Numbered from the stretch's first letter, positions 7,003 through 18,795 are shown. The stretch is DNA of 64,000 nucleotides from Streptomyces sp. L-9-10 (GCF_004151105.1 NZ_PHRF01000026.1:186001-250000); one strand, 5' to 3'. Translations and numbers: made by a program. The notes: a model not told the origin generated them from the sequence alone.

Positions 7003-8568
7003 TTACGCGGTGGGCGTGTGGCCGCGTGAATGCGAAACGGTCTCCGTCCTGGCGCCCTTGAGCGGGATCCGCGCCGCTTCGGCCTTCGCGGCCGGCTTGG
7101 TCACCGAACTCAGATCGTGGGCGTAGGTGCCCACGGCGTCGGCGATCACACCGATGTTAATGCCGAACGCCTTCATGTTGACGTTCGAGAGGTCGTCGCA
7201 GGCCGAGTGATAGCACTTGTCGTACGCGATACCGGCCTCGCCGCCGTACTTCGCGGCCTGGTTCTCGGACTTGATGCCCTCGGCGCCGGTGAAGGTGCCG
7301 CCGGACGGGATGCCCGCGTCGATGAAGGGCCCGTAGTCGGAGCGGCCGTCGAAGTCCGTGCCCTCGTGCGGAACGTTCCTGCTGTCGAGGAAGTCGGTGA
7401 TGCCCTTCTCCAACTGGGCGGAGCCCTCGGGGCCGGCGCCCGAGCCCTCGCCGTCCGAGTCGTCGCCGTCGTACACGAACTGGGCGAAGTTCGGCGAGGC
7501 GATCATGTCGAAGTTGAGGTAGAGGGCGATGTTCTCGCGCTGTGCGGCGGTGAGGCCGTTGACGTACGCCTCGGCGCCGAGCAGGCCCAGTTCCTCCGCC
7601 GACCACCAGGCGAAACGCACCTTGTTCGCCGGCTTGTCGTGCGTCTTGGCGAGCTTGAGGGCGACCTCCAACAGCCCGGCGGAACCGGAGCCGTTGTCGT
7701 TGATGCCGGGGCCCTCGGTGACGGAGTCCAGGTGGGCGCCGAGCATCACGGTCCTGTCCGCCCTGCCGCCCTTGGTCTCGGCGACCACATTGCGGGTGGT
7801 GCGCTCCTCCTGGAGCTGGCGGATGTCCAGGGAGACCTTCACCGCGCCCTTGGCGGCCTCGGCGGCGAGCGCCCGGCCCTCGGCCTGCGTGATGCCGCCC
7901 GTGGGGATCTTCCCGGCGTCCGGGCCGCCGAGCGTTCCGCTGAGCGCGCCCTCGGTGTTGTTGTAGACGATCGCGGCGACCGCGCCGGCCGCCGCCGCCT
8001 CCTTCTGCTTCGCCGCGAAGTCGCAGCCGCCGCGCTGGATCAGCGCGATCTTGCCGGTGAAGGCGCCGGCGGCGTAGTCGGCGGGCTCGCAGCCGGTGGT
8101 CGCGTCGACCGGGACGGGGGCGAGGTCGGCCGCGATGCCGCCCTCCTTGGTGGACGTCGTGTACGACATGGCCACGATCGCGACGTCGCGCGGCGTCGGC
8201 GCGGTGACCGTGAGCTTCTCGGCGAGCGTCTCGATATAGGTGATGTCGAACGTGTCGTACGAGACCTGGTAACCGGCCTTCTTCAGCTGGCTGTACACAT
8301 ACGCGGCGGAGGCGTCATGGCCGAGCGTGCCCGCCGCCCTGTTGCCGTTGGCGGAGTCCGCGATGGCCTGGAACTTCTCCAGATGCCGGTACGCGTCGCC
8401 GGCCGATGCCTCGCGCACCAGCTTCCGGGAGAGCTTCGCGGCTTCCTTGGCGGCGTCCTTGGCCGGGTCGTGGGAGCGCGCGGAGGCGGGCGAGACGGAC
8501 AGCAGAAGAGGCGCGGAGAGCGCGGCGGTTGCCGCGACTGCCAGGAGCCTGCGGGAAGTTGCGTTCAC
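7003..8568 (-). CDS. secreted M28-family aminopeptidase with PA domain
   Basis: This 521-residue exported zinc peptidase starts with a signal peptide (basic 'SRRLLAVAATAALSAPLLLS', cleavage near 'ASA-RS'). A PA insert lies around residues 160-235 ('GKIALIQRGGCDFAAKQ'). The M28 core has the expected dinuclear zinc ligands: H and D in 'GAHLDSV' and 'GINDNGSG', the E-E pair in 'SAEELGLLG', D in 'LNFDMI', H in 'CYHSACDD'. It resembles Streptomyces griseus aminopeptidase-like enzymes and probably trims peptides outside the cell. The start is GTG 8568 behind GGAAGGA. It ends 21 bp from a bidirectional terminator. Confidence 0.93.
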   Translation of the reverse strand: MNATSRRLLAVAATAALSAPLLLSVSPASARSHDPAKDAAKEAAKLSRKLVREASAGDAYRHLEKFQAIADSANGNRAAGTLGHDASAAYVYSQLKKAGYQVSYDTFDITYIETLAEKLTVTAPTPRDVAIVAMSYTTSTKEGGIAADLAPVPVDATTGCEPADYAAGAFTGKIALIQRGGCDFAAKQKEAAAAGAVAAIVYNNTEGALSGTLGGPDAGKIPTGGITQAEGRALAAEAAKGAVKVSLDIRQLQEERTTRNVVAETKGGRADRTVMLGAHLDSVTEGPGINDNGSGSAGLLEVALKLAKTHDKPANKVRFAWWSAEELGLLGAEAYVNGLTAAQRENIALYLNFDMIASPNFAQFVYDGDDSDGEGSGAGPEGSAQLEKGITDFLDSRNVPHEGTDFDGRSDYGPFIDAGIPSGGTFTGAEGIKSENQAAKYGGEAGIAYDKCYHSACDDLSNVNMKAFGINIGVIADAVGTYAHDLSSVTKPAAKAEAARIPLKGARTETVSHSRGHTPTA

Positions 8569-8718
8569 AGGGGCTGGGATCCTTCCGGTGCGAACGAATG
8601 TGAGGGAAAGCTAGCCAGCGCCGCGCCGCCTGGGAACAGTTGTGCCGCAGCTCACGGTGCGTAGCGGGGGATCACTCGCGTATCGGGCCTGGATTCCGGT
8701 GCGCGGATCGGCCGCCGG

Positions 8719-9324
8719 TCAGTCGGTCCCGGGCGCTCGCGCCGGCTTCGCCGCCTTCGCCGCGCGCTTCGCCTCCTGCTTGAACGCCCGTACCTTGGCC
8801 AGCGATTCGGGTCCGGTGATGTCGGCCGCCGAACGGTACGACCCCACGTCCCCGTACGCGCCCGCGGCCTCGCGCCAGCCCTTGGGCCGCACCCCGTACT
8901 GCTTGCCCAGCAGCGCCAGGAAGATCTGGGACTTCTGTGTGCCGAAGCCGGGCAGCGCGTTGAGCCGGTCACGGACCTCCGCGCCGGTGGCGATGTCACG
9001 CCAGATCGCGGTGGGATCGCCGTCGTAGTGCTCGACGAGGTACTGGCAGAGCTGTTGGACGCGTCTGGCCATCGACCCCGGATAGCGGTGCACGGCGGGC
9101 TTGTCCGTGAGCAGTGCGACGAACGCCTCGGGGTCGTACGCGGCGATCTCGCGTGCGTCGAGGTCGTCGTGGCCCATGCGTACGGCGATGGTGTACGGGC
9201 CGGAGAACGCCCACTCCATCGGGACCTGTTGGTCAAGCAGCATGCCGACGAGCGCGGCCAGCGGGCTGCGGCCGAGCAACTCGTCGGCCTCGGGCTGTTG
9301 TGCGAGCCGGATTGTGGTGCTCAT
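8719..9324 (-). CDS. HhH-GPD-type base excision DNA repair protein
   Basis: This 201-residue protein of the HhH-GPD superfamily is a conserved actinobacterial variant. It begins 'LAQQPEADELLGRSPLAALVGMLLDQQVPMEWAF' (first helices) and contains a helix-hairpin-helix-like segment 'LNALPGFGTQKSQIFLALLGK' around residues 122-142. Family members are DNA glycosylases, but the damaged base recognised by this branch is not known to me. The C-terminus is Lys/Ala/Arg-rich and probably unstructured. It is divergent from the geosmin synthase gene. Confidence 0.85.
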   Translation of the reverse strand: MSTTIRLAQQPEADELLGRSPLAALVGMLLDQQVPMEWAFSGPYTIAVRMGHDDLDAREIAAYDPEAFVALLTDKPAVHRYPGSMARRVQQLCQYLVEHYDGDPTAIWRDIATGAEVRDRLNALPGFGTQKSQIFLALLGKQYGVRPKGWREAAGAYGDVGSYRSAADITGPESLAKVRAFKQEAKRAAKAAKPARAPGTD

Positions 9325-9431
9325 TCAGCGATGATCACCCGGGCCGCGGCGCCGTGCGCGTACGCCACGCGCTTGCTGTGTGTTCATATGACTAATTTGT
9401 GGTCCGGATGGGGGAGTGGGGCGAGGGGTAG

Positions 9432-11804
<2,373 letters not shown>

Positions 11805-11869
11805 CTCGCCTACGGGCGCGCCCGTTTGTCATCCGGTCGATGTGATCGTTTACCGGATGGGGGCCGTGG

Positions 11870-13231
11870 GTGGCGAGCGGAAACGCACTGTACGGGCGCA
11901 CGGAGGCGCGAGGCCCACGCGCGAGGGGGCGTGAGAAGCCCCGGGAGGGGGTGGAGCCACGGGCGGCGGTACTGGAGGCCGTCGCCGGATGGGTCCCGGG
12001 GGAGCCGGTCCCGAATGGGGCGTTGCCCACGGAGTGGGAGGTGGACGACGCCTGGGTCCGTACGCGCACGGGCATCGCGGGCCGCCACCGGGCCGCTCCG
12101 GGCATGTCCACGGGGGACATCGCGTATGAGGCGGCGCGGCTGCTGGTCGCGGAAGCGCCCGGCCTCGCGGGAACGGGCGCGGGCGTCGGCGCGGGTGAGG
12201 GTGCGGGCTTCGGCGCGGCTTCAGCGGCTGCGGCTGCGGCTTCGGCGCGGACGGGCGGCGCCCGGGGGGTGGACGCCGTGGTGCTGGCCACGGCGACACC
12301 TGACCATCTCTGTCCCGGCACGGCGCCTGCGCTGGCGGCGCGGCTGGGGCTGGGCACGGTCCCCGCGTTCGATATCGGCGCGGTGTGCAGCGGCTTCGTC
12401 TACGGCCTCGCCGTCTGCCACGGCCTGGTCGTCTCGGGCCTCTATGACCGGGTGCTCCTGGTGGGCGCCGATGTGTACTCGACCTGGCTGGATCCCCGGG
12501 ACCGCTCCTCGGGGGTGGTCTTCGGCGACGGCGCCGGAGCGGCGCTGATCGGCGCGGGCAGGGCCGGGGACCAGGGCGAGCTGCTCGCTTTCGACCTGGG
12601 CAGTGACGGCACGGGATACGACCTGATCACCGTGCCGGGCGGCGGAGCGCGGTCGCGGTCGGTGGCCGAACCGCCCGCCGAGGGCGACGAGTTCTTCCGG
12701 ATGCGGGGACGGGCGGTCTATCAGCACGCGGTCGAGCGGATGACCGGTTCGTGCCGCTCCCTGCTGCGCGCGGTGGGCTGGGACGCCGCCGAGATCGACC
12801 ATTTCGTACCGCACCAGGCCAACGCCCGGATCCTGCGGGCCGTCGCCGAACGGGTGGGGATCGGCGTCCAGCGCTGTGTCACCCATCTCGACCGGGTGGG
12901 CAATACGGGCGCGGCCTCCATCCCTCTCGCCCTGGCGGACGCGGACGCGCGGGGACGTTTCCGCGCGGGCGACCGCATGCTGCTGACCGCCTTCGGCGGC
13001 GGCCTCACCTGGGGAACGGTCGCGCTGCGCTGGCCGGTCACGACCACGCCCGCGCTGACTATGTCCCAGGCGACCACGCCCGCGGCGGCCGCGCCGACGA
13101 CGAGCACGCCCGCGGCGAGCATGCCTGCGGCGGCCATGCCTGAGGCGACCACGCCCGCGACGACCACGTCCGAGGCCGCACGGCCCGAGCACTCACGGGC
13201 CACGGCCCTCGACGGAAGGAACGGATCATGA
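11870..13231 (+). CDS. 3-oxoacyl-ACP synthase III (FabH-like)
   Basis: This 453-residue KAS III-type condensing enzyme has the full triad C173 ('GAVCSGF'), H315 ('PHQANAR') and N345 ('GNTGAAS'). FabH enzymes condense an acyl-CoA starter with malonyl-ACP. Two low-complexity additions are unusual: an Ala/Gly-rich insert near residues 100-128, and a C-terminal tail of about 75 residues made of Thr/Ala/Pro repeats, encoded by degenerate 'accacgcccgcg' units at 13045-13180. The start at GTG 11870 is uncertain; GTG 11951 is an alternative. The stop overlaps the next start (ATGA at 13228), so it heads a coupled condensing-enzyme operon. Confidence 0.88.
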   Translation: MASGNALYGRTEARGPRARGREKPREGVEPRAAVLEAVAGWVPGEPVPNGALPTEWEVDDAWVRTRTGIAGRHRAAPGMSTGDIAYEAARLLVAEAPGLAGTGAGVGAGEGAGFGAASAAAAAASARTGGARGVDAVVLATATPDHLCPGTAPALAARLGLGTVPAFDIGAVCSGFVYGLAVCHGLVVSGLYDRVLLVGADVYSTWLDPRDRSSGVVFGDGAGAALIGAGRAGDQGELLAFDLGSDGTGYDLITVPGGGARSRSVAEPPAEGDEFFRMRGRAVYQHAVERMTGSCRSLLRAVGWDAAEIDHFVPHQANARILRAVAERVGIGVQRCVTHLDRVGNTGAASIPLALADADARGRFRAGDRMLLTAFGGGLTWGTVALRWPVTTTPALTMSQATTPAAAAPTTSTPAASMPAAAMPEATTPATTTSEAARPEHSRATALDGRNGS

Positions 13232-14541
13232 CGCCGACGGCTGAGCGGGGACCTGAGCGGGGACCTGAGCGGGGACCTGAGCGGGGACCTGAGCGGGGAC
13301 ACGGGCAGGGGAACGTGCAGGGGAGCGGGACGGTCGCGGTGACCGGGCTCGGGGTGGTGACTCCCGCCGGCCACGACGAACAGTCCTTCTGGGAGGGGCT
13401 GTGCGCGGGGCGGTCGGTGGCCAGGCAGCTCCCGGAACTGGCCGGTATGCCGGTCGACTTCGCCTGTGCGGTCGAGGGCATCGACCTCGACGCCGTGATC
13501 GGCGGACGGTCGGTCTGGCGGATGGCGCGGTTCGTGAAGCTGGCGCTGATCGCGGCCAGGCAGGCCGTGGCGGACGCCGGACTCGACCCCGCGAGCTGGG
13601 ACGGCGGCCGGGTGGGCGTGGTGCTCGGCGTGGGCGTCGGGGGTGTCTCCGTACTCGTCGACAACGCGCTGAAGCTCCAGGCGGACGGGCCGCAGGCGGT
13701 CTCCCCCGTACTGGTACCGATGATGATCCCCAACGCGGCGGCCGGAGAGGTCGCCATCGCGCTCAAGGCGCGCGGGCCGAGCCTCGCCCCGGCGACCGCC
13801 TGCGCCTCGGGGGCCACCGCGATCGCCGTGGGCCGCGATCTGCTGGCGAGCGGCCAGTGCGATGTGGTGGTGGCCGGGGGCTCCGAGGCCGTACTGACCC
13901 CGCTGGTGGTGACGGCGTTCGCGCGGATGGGCGCGCTGTCGACGCGAACCGGCGATCCGGGCGGGGCGTCACGGCCGTTCGCCTCGGACCGCGACGGGTT
14001 CGTGATCGGTGAGGGCGCCGCGATGGTCGTCCTGGAACGGGAGGCGGACGCGCGGGCGCGGGGCCGGGCGCCGCGCGCGCTGCTGGCCGGCGCGGGCGCG
14101 AGCACGGACGCGCACCACCCGACGGCGCCCGCGCCGGACGGCCGGTGGGCCCAGGTCGCGGTGGAGGCGGCGCTGCGGGACGCGGGCTGGAGCACGTACG
14201 ACGTAGAGCATGTCAACGCGCACGGCACGTCGACGCCGCTCAACGACACGATGGAGGCGACACTGATCGACCGGGTCTACCCGCACCGGCCGTCGGTCAC
14301 GGCGCCGAAGGGGGTGGTGGGGCACACGCTGGCGGCGGCGGGGGCGATCGAGGCGGTGGCGACGGTGCTGACCCTCGAACATGGCGTGATTCCGCCGATC
14401 GCCAACGTGGACGCGCCCGCAGTCGAGTTCGACCTCGACTGCGTGACGAAGGAACCCCGGCGGCAGTGGGTGGAGACGGCGGTCAGCCACTCATTCGGGT
14501 TCGGCGGGCACAACGTGGCGCTGGCGTTTCGGCGGGCCTGA
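13228..14541 (+). CDS. beta-ketoacyl-ACP synthase II (FabF-like), first copy
   Basis: This 437-residue thiolase-fold condensing enzyme has a Cys-His-His triad: C192 ('ACASGAT'), H332 ('NAHGTST') and H366 ('VVGHT'). The active-site Cys shows it is a true ketosynthase and not a chain-length factor. The N-terminus carries a 'GPER' tetrapeptide repeat encoded by five tandem copies of a 12-bp unit (gagcggggacct, 13246-13305), which lies outside the fold. It closely resembles the KS encoded at 17295-18524 (shared 'LDPxSWDGxRV', 'YPHRPxVTAPKGV' and 'HSFGFGGHN'), so the two look like paralogues. The start ATG overlaps the FabH stop and is preceded by GGAAGGA. Confidence 0.9.
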   Translation: MTPTAERGPERGPERGPERGPERGHGQGNVQGSGTVAVTGLGVVTPAGHDEQSFWEGLCAGRSVARQLPELAGMPVDFACAVEGIDLDAVIGGRSVWRMARFVKLALIAARQAVADAGLDPASWDGGRVGVVLGVGVGGVSVLVDNALKLQADGPQAVSPVLVPMMIPNAAAGEVAIALKARGPSLAPATACASGATAIAVGRDLLASGQCDVVVAGGSEAVLTPLVVTAFARMGALSTRTGDPGGASRPFASDRDGFVIGEGAAMVVLEREADARARGRAPRALLAGAGASTDAHHPTAPAPDGRWAQVAVEAALRDAGWSTYDVEHVNAHGTSTPLNDTMEATLIDRVYPHRPSVTAPKGVVGHTLAAAGAIEAVATVLTLEHGVIPPIANVDAPAVEFDLDCVTKEPRRQWVETAVSHSFGFGGHNVALAFRRA

Positions 14542-14573
14542 CGACAGGTCATATCAGGGAGCTGATCGTACGA

Positions 14574-16907
14574 ATGTCCCATGGTTCTGCGGGTGGGAGA
14601 GTCGTTTCTTCGCCATTGATTGATCGTTATACCGGCGTGAGTATAAATATCAACACCGTTGCCATGAAGTCATTCGACCAGACAGGCTCATTGGACCCGG
14701 CGGACTCATTGGACCCGGCGGACTCACTGGACGCGGCGGACTCACTGGACGCGGCGGACTCACTGGACGCGGCGGGCTCATTGACCCCAACGCTGGATCC
14801 GCTGACGCGCGTGCTCTTCGGGGACGACTTCGACGGCGAGCACGCGCCGTGGCGCCGGCTCGCCGCCGCGGCCCCGTTCCGCCGCCGGCCCGGTGCGTCG
14901 TCCGGGGAACGGCTGGCGATGGCGTACGGGCGGCTCCGTACCGTCAACGACGCGCTCGACAGCCCGGCGGGGCTGGTGGCCGACCCGCGCGGGCTCGCCG
15001 CGCTGCATGAGTGGCTGGGCCCGGTCGATCCGGCCTTCACGACGGTCGCGGGCATTCACTACAACCTGTTCCTCGGCAGCCTCCTCGACCACGCGGAGAG
15101 CGAGGCGGAGAGCGAGGCGGAGAGCGAGAAGGACGGGGCGCGCGGCACGGCGCGGGATCTGGCGGGCTCGGCGGCATCAGCGGGCCCGGCTGCGTCACGC
15201 GGCTCGGCTGCCTCACTCGGCTCGGCGGGCCAGGCGGATCTGGCGGACTTCTTCGCGCTGCGCCGAGTGGGCACCTTCCTCTGTACGGAGGTCGCGCACG
15301 GAAACGACGCGGTGGCCGTGGAGACGACGGCGACCTACGACCGGGAGCGGGACGGCTTCGTCCTGCGCACGCCGCATGCCGGGGCGCAGAAGTTCATGCC
15401 CAACACCAGCCCGGCGGGCGGCCCCAAGTCCGGTGTGGTGGCGGCCCGGTTGCTCGTGGACGGTACCGATCACGGCGTCTTTCTGTTCCTGACGCCGCTG
15501 ACCGACTCCGTCGGGGCGCTCCCCGGCGTCCGGGTGCGCAGGCTGCCCGCCCGGCTGGGCAGCCCGGTGGACCACTGTCTGACCGCGTTCGACCGGGTCT
15601 TCGTGGGGCGCGAGGCGCTCCTGGGGGGCGCGCAGGGGCGGATCGACGAGGACGGTGAGTTCCGGAGCGAGCAGAGCAACCGCCGACGGCGTTTCCTGAC
15701 CTCGATCGGCCGGGTCACGGCGGGCAAGCTCTCGATGAGCGCGTGCGCGGTCGGCTCGGCGCGGGTCACGCTGGCGCTCGCCGTGCGGTACGGCGGGCAC
15801 CGGCACATCTCCGGTTCCAGAGGGGGGGAGCCGGTACCGGTGTTCGCGCACCGCAGCCACCACGGCCCGCTGGTCGGAGCCCTGGCCACGGTCTTCGCGA
15901 TGACCCTGCTGCACCGTACGGCGCTGGACGTCTGGGAGTCGCGTACGGAAGCGGACGCGGACGAGGCCGAGCGGCTGGTGGCCGTCGCCAAGGGCTGGAT
16001 CAGCTGGCGGGCGCGCGAGGTCATCGTGGAGTCGCGGGAACGGTGCGGTGCGCAGGCGCTGTTGGAGAACAACGGCATGACCGAGCTGCTGGCGGGTATC
16101 GAGGGCGTCATCACGGCGGAGGGCGACAATGTCGCGATCTACGCGAAGGCGGCGGCCGAGATGTTGTTCTCGGCGGCTCCGGCTCCGGCTCCGGCTCCGG
16201 TTTCGTCTCCGTCTTCGTTTTCGTCTTCGGGGCAGGAGGACGGATCGTACGGTCCCGCCGGCCGCGAGCTGACCGATCCGCTGTTCCTGAACGAACTCCT
16301 CGTCGCTGTCGAGGCCGTATGGCTGGCACGGGCCCGCCGCCGGATGAGCCAGGTGCCGCACGGCGACTCGCTGGCGCGGTGGAACGCGGCGTCCGGTGCC
16401 GCGCTGCGCGCCGTGGAGGCGTACGCGTACCGGCGCGCGTCGGAGGCGTACGCGGTGGCGGTGGCGGGACTGAAGTCCGCCCCGGCGTCCTCGCCGTCGG
16501 CCCATGACCTGTTGCGTTCGCTGCACCGGCTCTTCGCGCTCCAGTGGATCGACCGGAACAGCGGCGATCTGCTGGCCGCGGGCCGGCTGGCCCCCCGTCA
16601 TCTCGACGAACTGCCCGAGGCCGTCGAACAGCTCATCTCGCGGCTGGCCGGCCATGCCCCCGCCCTTGTCGAGTCCTTCGCGCTGCCGGAGGAGATGCTC
16701 GCCGACTGGCCTATTTCCGCGGCCGGTTACGTGGACGCCTACGACGACGCGGAGGGCGCGTGGCACGCCGCACCCGCCGTACCCGCCGTACCCGCCGCAC
16801 CCGCGGTACCTCCCGTATCCGCCGTACCTCCCGTCCCCGCGGTCCCTCCCGTACCCGACGCACCTCCTGCACCCGGCGCGCTCTCCGTACCCGCCGCACC
16901 CGCTTGA
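14574..16907 (+). CDS. acyl-CoA oxidase/dehydrogenase-like flavoprotein
   Basis: This 777-residue protein reads as a member of the acyl-CoA oxidase branch. About residues 215-340 hold the middle domain ('TFLCTEVAHGNDA', 'ETTATYDRERDGF', 'GVFLFLTPL'). The C-terminal helical domains follow, with 'ECGAQ'-like 'ERCGAQALLENNGM' around residue 490. Such enzymes desaturate acyl thioesters at C2-C3. Its place between KS and ACP genes suggests an ACP-bound substrate. The N-terminus has five 'SLDxADS' repeats (about 38-66) and the C-terminus a 40-residue Ala/Pro/Val repeat; both are non-conserved. The start may be ATG 14574 (AGGGAG upstream) or ATG 14664. I see no gene for acyl activation nearby. Confidence 0.75.
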   Translation: MSHGSAGGRVVSSPLIDRYTGVSININTVAMKSFDQTGSLDPADSLDPADSLDAADSLDAADSLDAAGSLTPTLDPLTRVLFGDDFDGEHAPWRRLAAAAPFRRRPGASSGERLAMAYGRLRTVNDALDSPAGLVADPRGLAALHEWLGPVDPAFTTVAGIHYNLFLGSLLDHAESEAESEAESEKDGARGTARDLAGSAASAGPAASRGSAASLGSAGQADLADFFALRRVGTFLCTEVAHGNDAVAVETTATYDRERDGFVLRTPHAGAQKFMPNTSPAGGPKSGVVAARLLVDGTDHGVFLFLTPLTDSVGALPGVRVRRLPARLGSPVDHCLTAFDRVFVGREALLGGAQGRIDEDGEFRSEQSNRRRRFLTSIGRVTAGKLSMSACAVGSARVTLALAVRYGGHRHISGSRGGEPVPVFAHRSHHGPLVGALATVFAMTLLHRTALDVWESRTEADADEAERLVAVAKGWISWRAREVIVESRERCGAQALLENNGMTELLAGIEGVITAEGDNVAIYAKAAAEMLFSAAPAPAPAPVSSPSSFSSSGQEDGSYGPAGRELTDPLFLNELLVAVEAVWLARARRRMSQVPHGDSLARWNAASGAALRAVEAYAYRRASEAYAVAVAGLKSAPASSPSAHDLLRSLHRLFALQWIDRNSGDLLAAGRLAPRHLDELPEAVEQLISRLAGHAPALVESFALPEEMLADWPISAAGYVDAYDDAEGAWHAAPAVPAVPAAPAVPPVSAVPPVPAVPPVPDAPPAPGALSVPAAPA

Positions 16908-16953
16908 AACCACCGACCCCTTCAACCGACCCACCCACTGGAAAGGACTTCCC

Positions 16954-17298
16954 ATGAGCGAGATCCACCCGAAGATCACCGAGGTGCTGACGGAGACGTT
17001 CAAGGTGCCCGCCGCGGAGATCATCCCCGAGGCCACGATGGACAGCCTGGAGATGGACTCCCTCGCCGTCGCCGAGTTCGCCGTCATCATCAAGGAGACG
17101 CTGGGGATCGACGCCGACTCGGACTCGCTGCTCAAGGGCGCCACGCTGGCCGAGATCACCGCGTTCCTCAACGGGGCGCGTACGGCGTGCACGGTGCGGC
17201 CCGCGCACGCGGCGCACGCGCTTCGCGCGGTTCACGCGGTCGGCACGACGAGTGGCGTCAGCGAGGCGAACGAGGCCCCGGTGGGCGTCGGCCGATGA
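16954..17298 (+). CDS. acyl carrier protein
   Basis: This 114-residue protein has an ACP domain in its first 78 or so residues. The phosphopantetheine attachment Ser is S36 in 'EMDSLAVAEF', and the helix pattern ('ITEVLTETFKVPA', 'FAVIIKETLGID') is typical of dedicated type II carriers. About 36 extra residues rich in Ala, His and Thr follow and are not part of the fold. The start ATG 16954 has GAAAGGA six bases upstream. The stop overlaps the next KS start (ATGA at 17295), so ACP and KS are translationally coupled, which fits a physical partnership. Confidence 0.9.
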   Translation: MSEIHPKITEVLTETFKVPAAEIIPEATMDSLEMDSLAVAEFAVIIKETLGIDADSDSLLKGATLAEITAFLNGARTACTVRPAHAAHALRAVHAVGTTSGVSEANEAPVGVGR

Positions 17299-18524
17299 CC
17301 GGACCCGCCATCGCCATCACCGGCCTGGGGATGATCACCCCGGCCGGGAACGACACCGACTCCACCTGGCACGGCGTGTGCGCGGGGGTCTCCCCGGCCC
17401 ACCGGGTGCCCGAACTGAGCGGCTGCGCGGTCGACTTCGCCTGTACGGTCGAGGGCATCGATCTCGACGCCGCGATCGGCGGGCGTACGGCCTTCCGGAT
17501 GGGCCGGTACGTGAAGTTCGCGCTCCTCGCCGCGCGCGAGGCGGTCGCCGACGCCGGACTCGACCCGACGAGCTGGGACGGCACCCGGGTCGCCGTCGTG
17601 GTCGGGACCAGCAGCGGAGGATCCGCCAGCCTGACGGAACAGTCCGTCGCGCTCGACAGACGCGGGCCCGAGGCGACCTCCCCGTCCGGCATCCTGCTCA
17701 CCATCCCCAACATGCCGGCGGCCGAGATCGCCATCAAGATGCGGGCCACCGGGCCCAGCATGGCGCCGTGCACGGCGTGTTCCTCGGGGGTCACGGCGCT
17801 GTCGGTGGCGCGGGATCTGCTCTCCACCGGGCAGTGCGACATCGCCGTCGCGGGGGCGACGGAATCCATCGTCTTCCCGGTCGCCATAACCGGGTTCGTG
17901 CGCTCGGGCGCCGCCGCGCTGGCCGGTCCCGGCGACGATCCATCGGTGCTGTGCCGGCCCTTCGCCTCGGACCGCGCGGGGCTGGTCCTGGGGGAGGGCG
18001 CGGCGATCATGGTGCTGGAGCGCGAGCAGGACGCGCGGGCGCGCGGCGCGGAGCCACGCGCGCTGCTGGCGGGCGCCGGTGCCACGACCGACGCGCACCA
18101 CCCGACGAGTCCGCACCCCTCGGGCGCCGTCGCCCAGCGCGCGGTGGAGGTGGCGCTGCGCGACGCGGGCTGGCGGTCCGGTGATGTCGAGCACGTCAAC
18201 GCGCACGGCACCTCGACGCCGCTCAACGACGCGACCGAGGCGGCGCTGATCAGCAGGGTCTATCCGCACCGGCCGCCGGTCACGGCGCCCAAGGGGGTGC
18301 TGGGGCACTGCATGGGGGCGGCGGGGGCGATCGAGGCGGGCCTGACCGTGCTGACGCTCCAGCACGGCGTCGTACCACCGATCGCCAACCTGGACGCGCC
18401 GGCCGTCGAGTTCGACATCGACTGCGTGACCAAGCAGCCGCTGCGCCAGCGGATCGACCGGGCGGTCAGCCACTCGTTCGGCTTCGGCGGGCACAACGCG
18501 GTACTGGCGCTGCAACGCGCCTGA
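17295..18524 (+). CDS. beta-ketoacyl-ACP synthase II (FabF-like), second copy
   Basis: This 409-residue ketosynthase has an intact triad: C162 ('TACSSGVT'), H304 ('NAHGTST') and H338 ('VLGHC'). The start ATG 17295 overlaps the ACP stop, and the frame upstream of it is not conserved. Both FabF-like proteins of the cluster have the catalytic Cys, so neither is a KS-beta/chain-length-factor in the usual sense. They may act at different chain lengths or form a heterodimer. It is followed by 271 bp of repetitive non-coding DNA. Confidence 0.92.
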   Translation: MTGPAIAITGLGMITPAGNDTDSTWHGVCAGVSPAHRVPELSGCAVDFACTVEGIDLDAAIGGRTAFRMGRYVKFALLAAREAVADAGLDPTSWDGTRVAVVVGTSSGGSASLTEQSVALDRRGPEATSPSGILLTIPNMPAAEIAIKMRATGPSMAPCTACSSGVTALSVARDLLSTGQCDIAVAGATESIVFPVAITGFVRSGAAALAGPGDDPSVLCRPFASDRAGLVLGEGAAIMVLEREQDARARGAEPRALLAGAGATTDAHHPTSPHPSGAVAQRAVEVALRDAGWRSGDVEHVNAHGTSTPLNDATEAALISRVYPHRPPVTAPKGVLGHCMGAAGAIEAGLTVLTLQHGVVPPIANLDAPAVEFDIDCVTKQPLRQRIDRAVSHSFGFGGHNAVLALQRA

Positions 18525-18795
18525 CCCACGCCGCCGTACGCCACGCACGGCTCCGTGCGCCACGCACGGCGCGGTACGCACCGCGCGTACGCACCGCCTC
18601 GCCACCGCCGTACGCACCCGCCGTACGCACCCGCCATAGGCACCGCCGTACGTTCGCCGCCCCGGTCGCACGGACCGCGTCGGCTGTACGGATCGCGCCG
18701 GCGCACACAATGCGCCGACGTATGGAATGCCGTCCTCCAGCCACGCGCCGGGGGGCGGCCTCCCCTCACTTCACTCGCACTCCGGAGGCCCCACC
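18525..18795. repeat. non-coding region with degenerate 'gccgtacgcacc' repeats
   Basis: About 130 bp after the second KS stop (roughly 18533-18660) consist of degenerate 10-15 bp units around 'ccgtacgcac' and 'gccacgcacgg', several of them directly adjacent. The remaining part to 18795 holds the ribosome binding site (CTCCGGAGG) of the SDR gene and probably its promoter. No gene is seen. Confidence 0.65.

Noticed and set aside
15213..17192. 659-residue minus-strand frame opposite the oxidase-like gene and ACP
   Set aside because: Antisense shadow covering two recognised genes.
13228..18524. KS-alpha/chain-length-factor pair of a type II polyketide synthase
   Set aside because: Both FabF-like proteins keep the active-site Cys (C192, C162), and the genes are not adjacent; no aromatase or cyclase is present.
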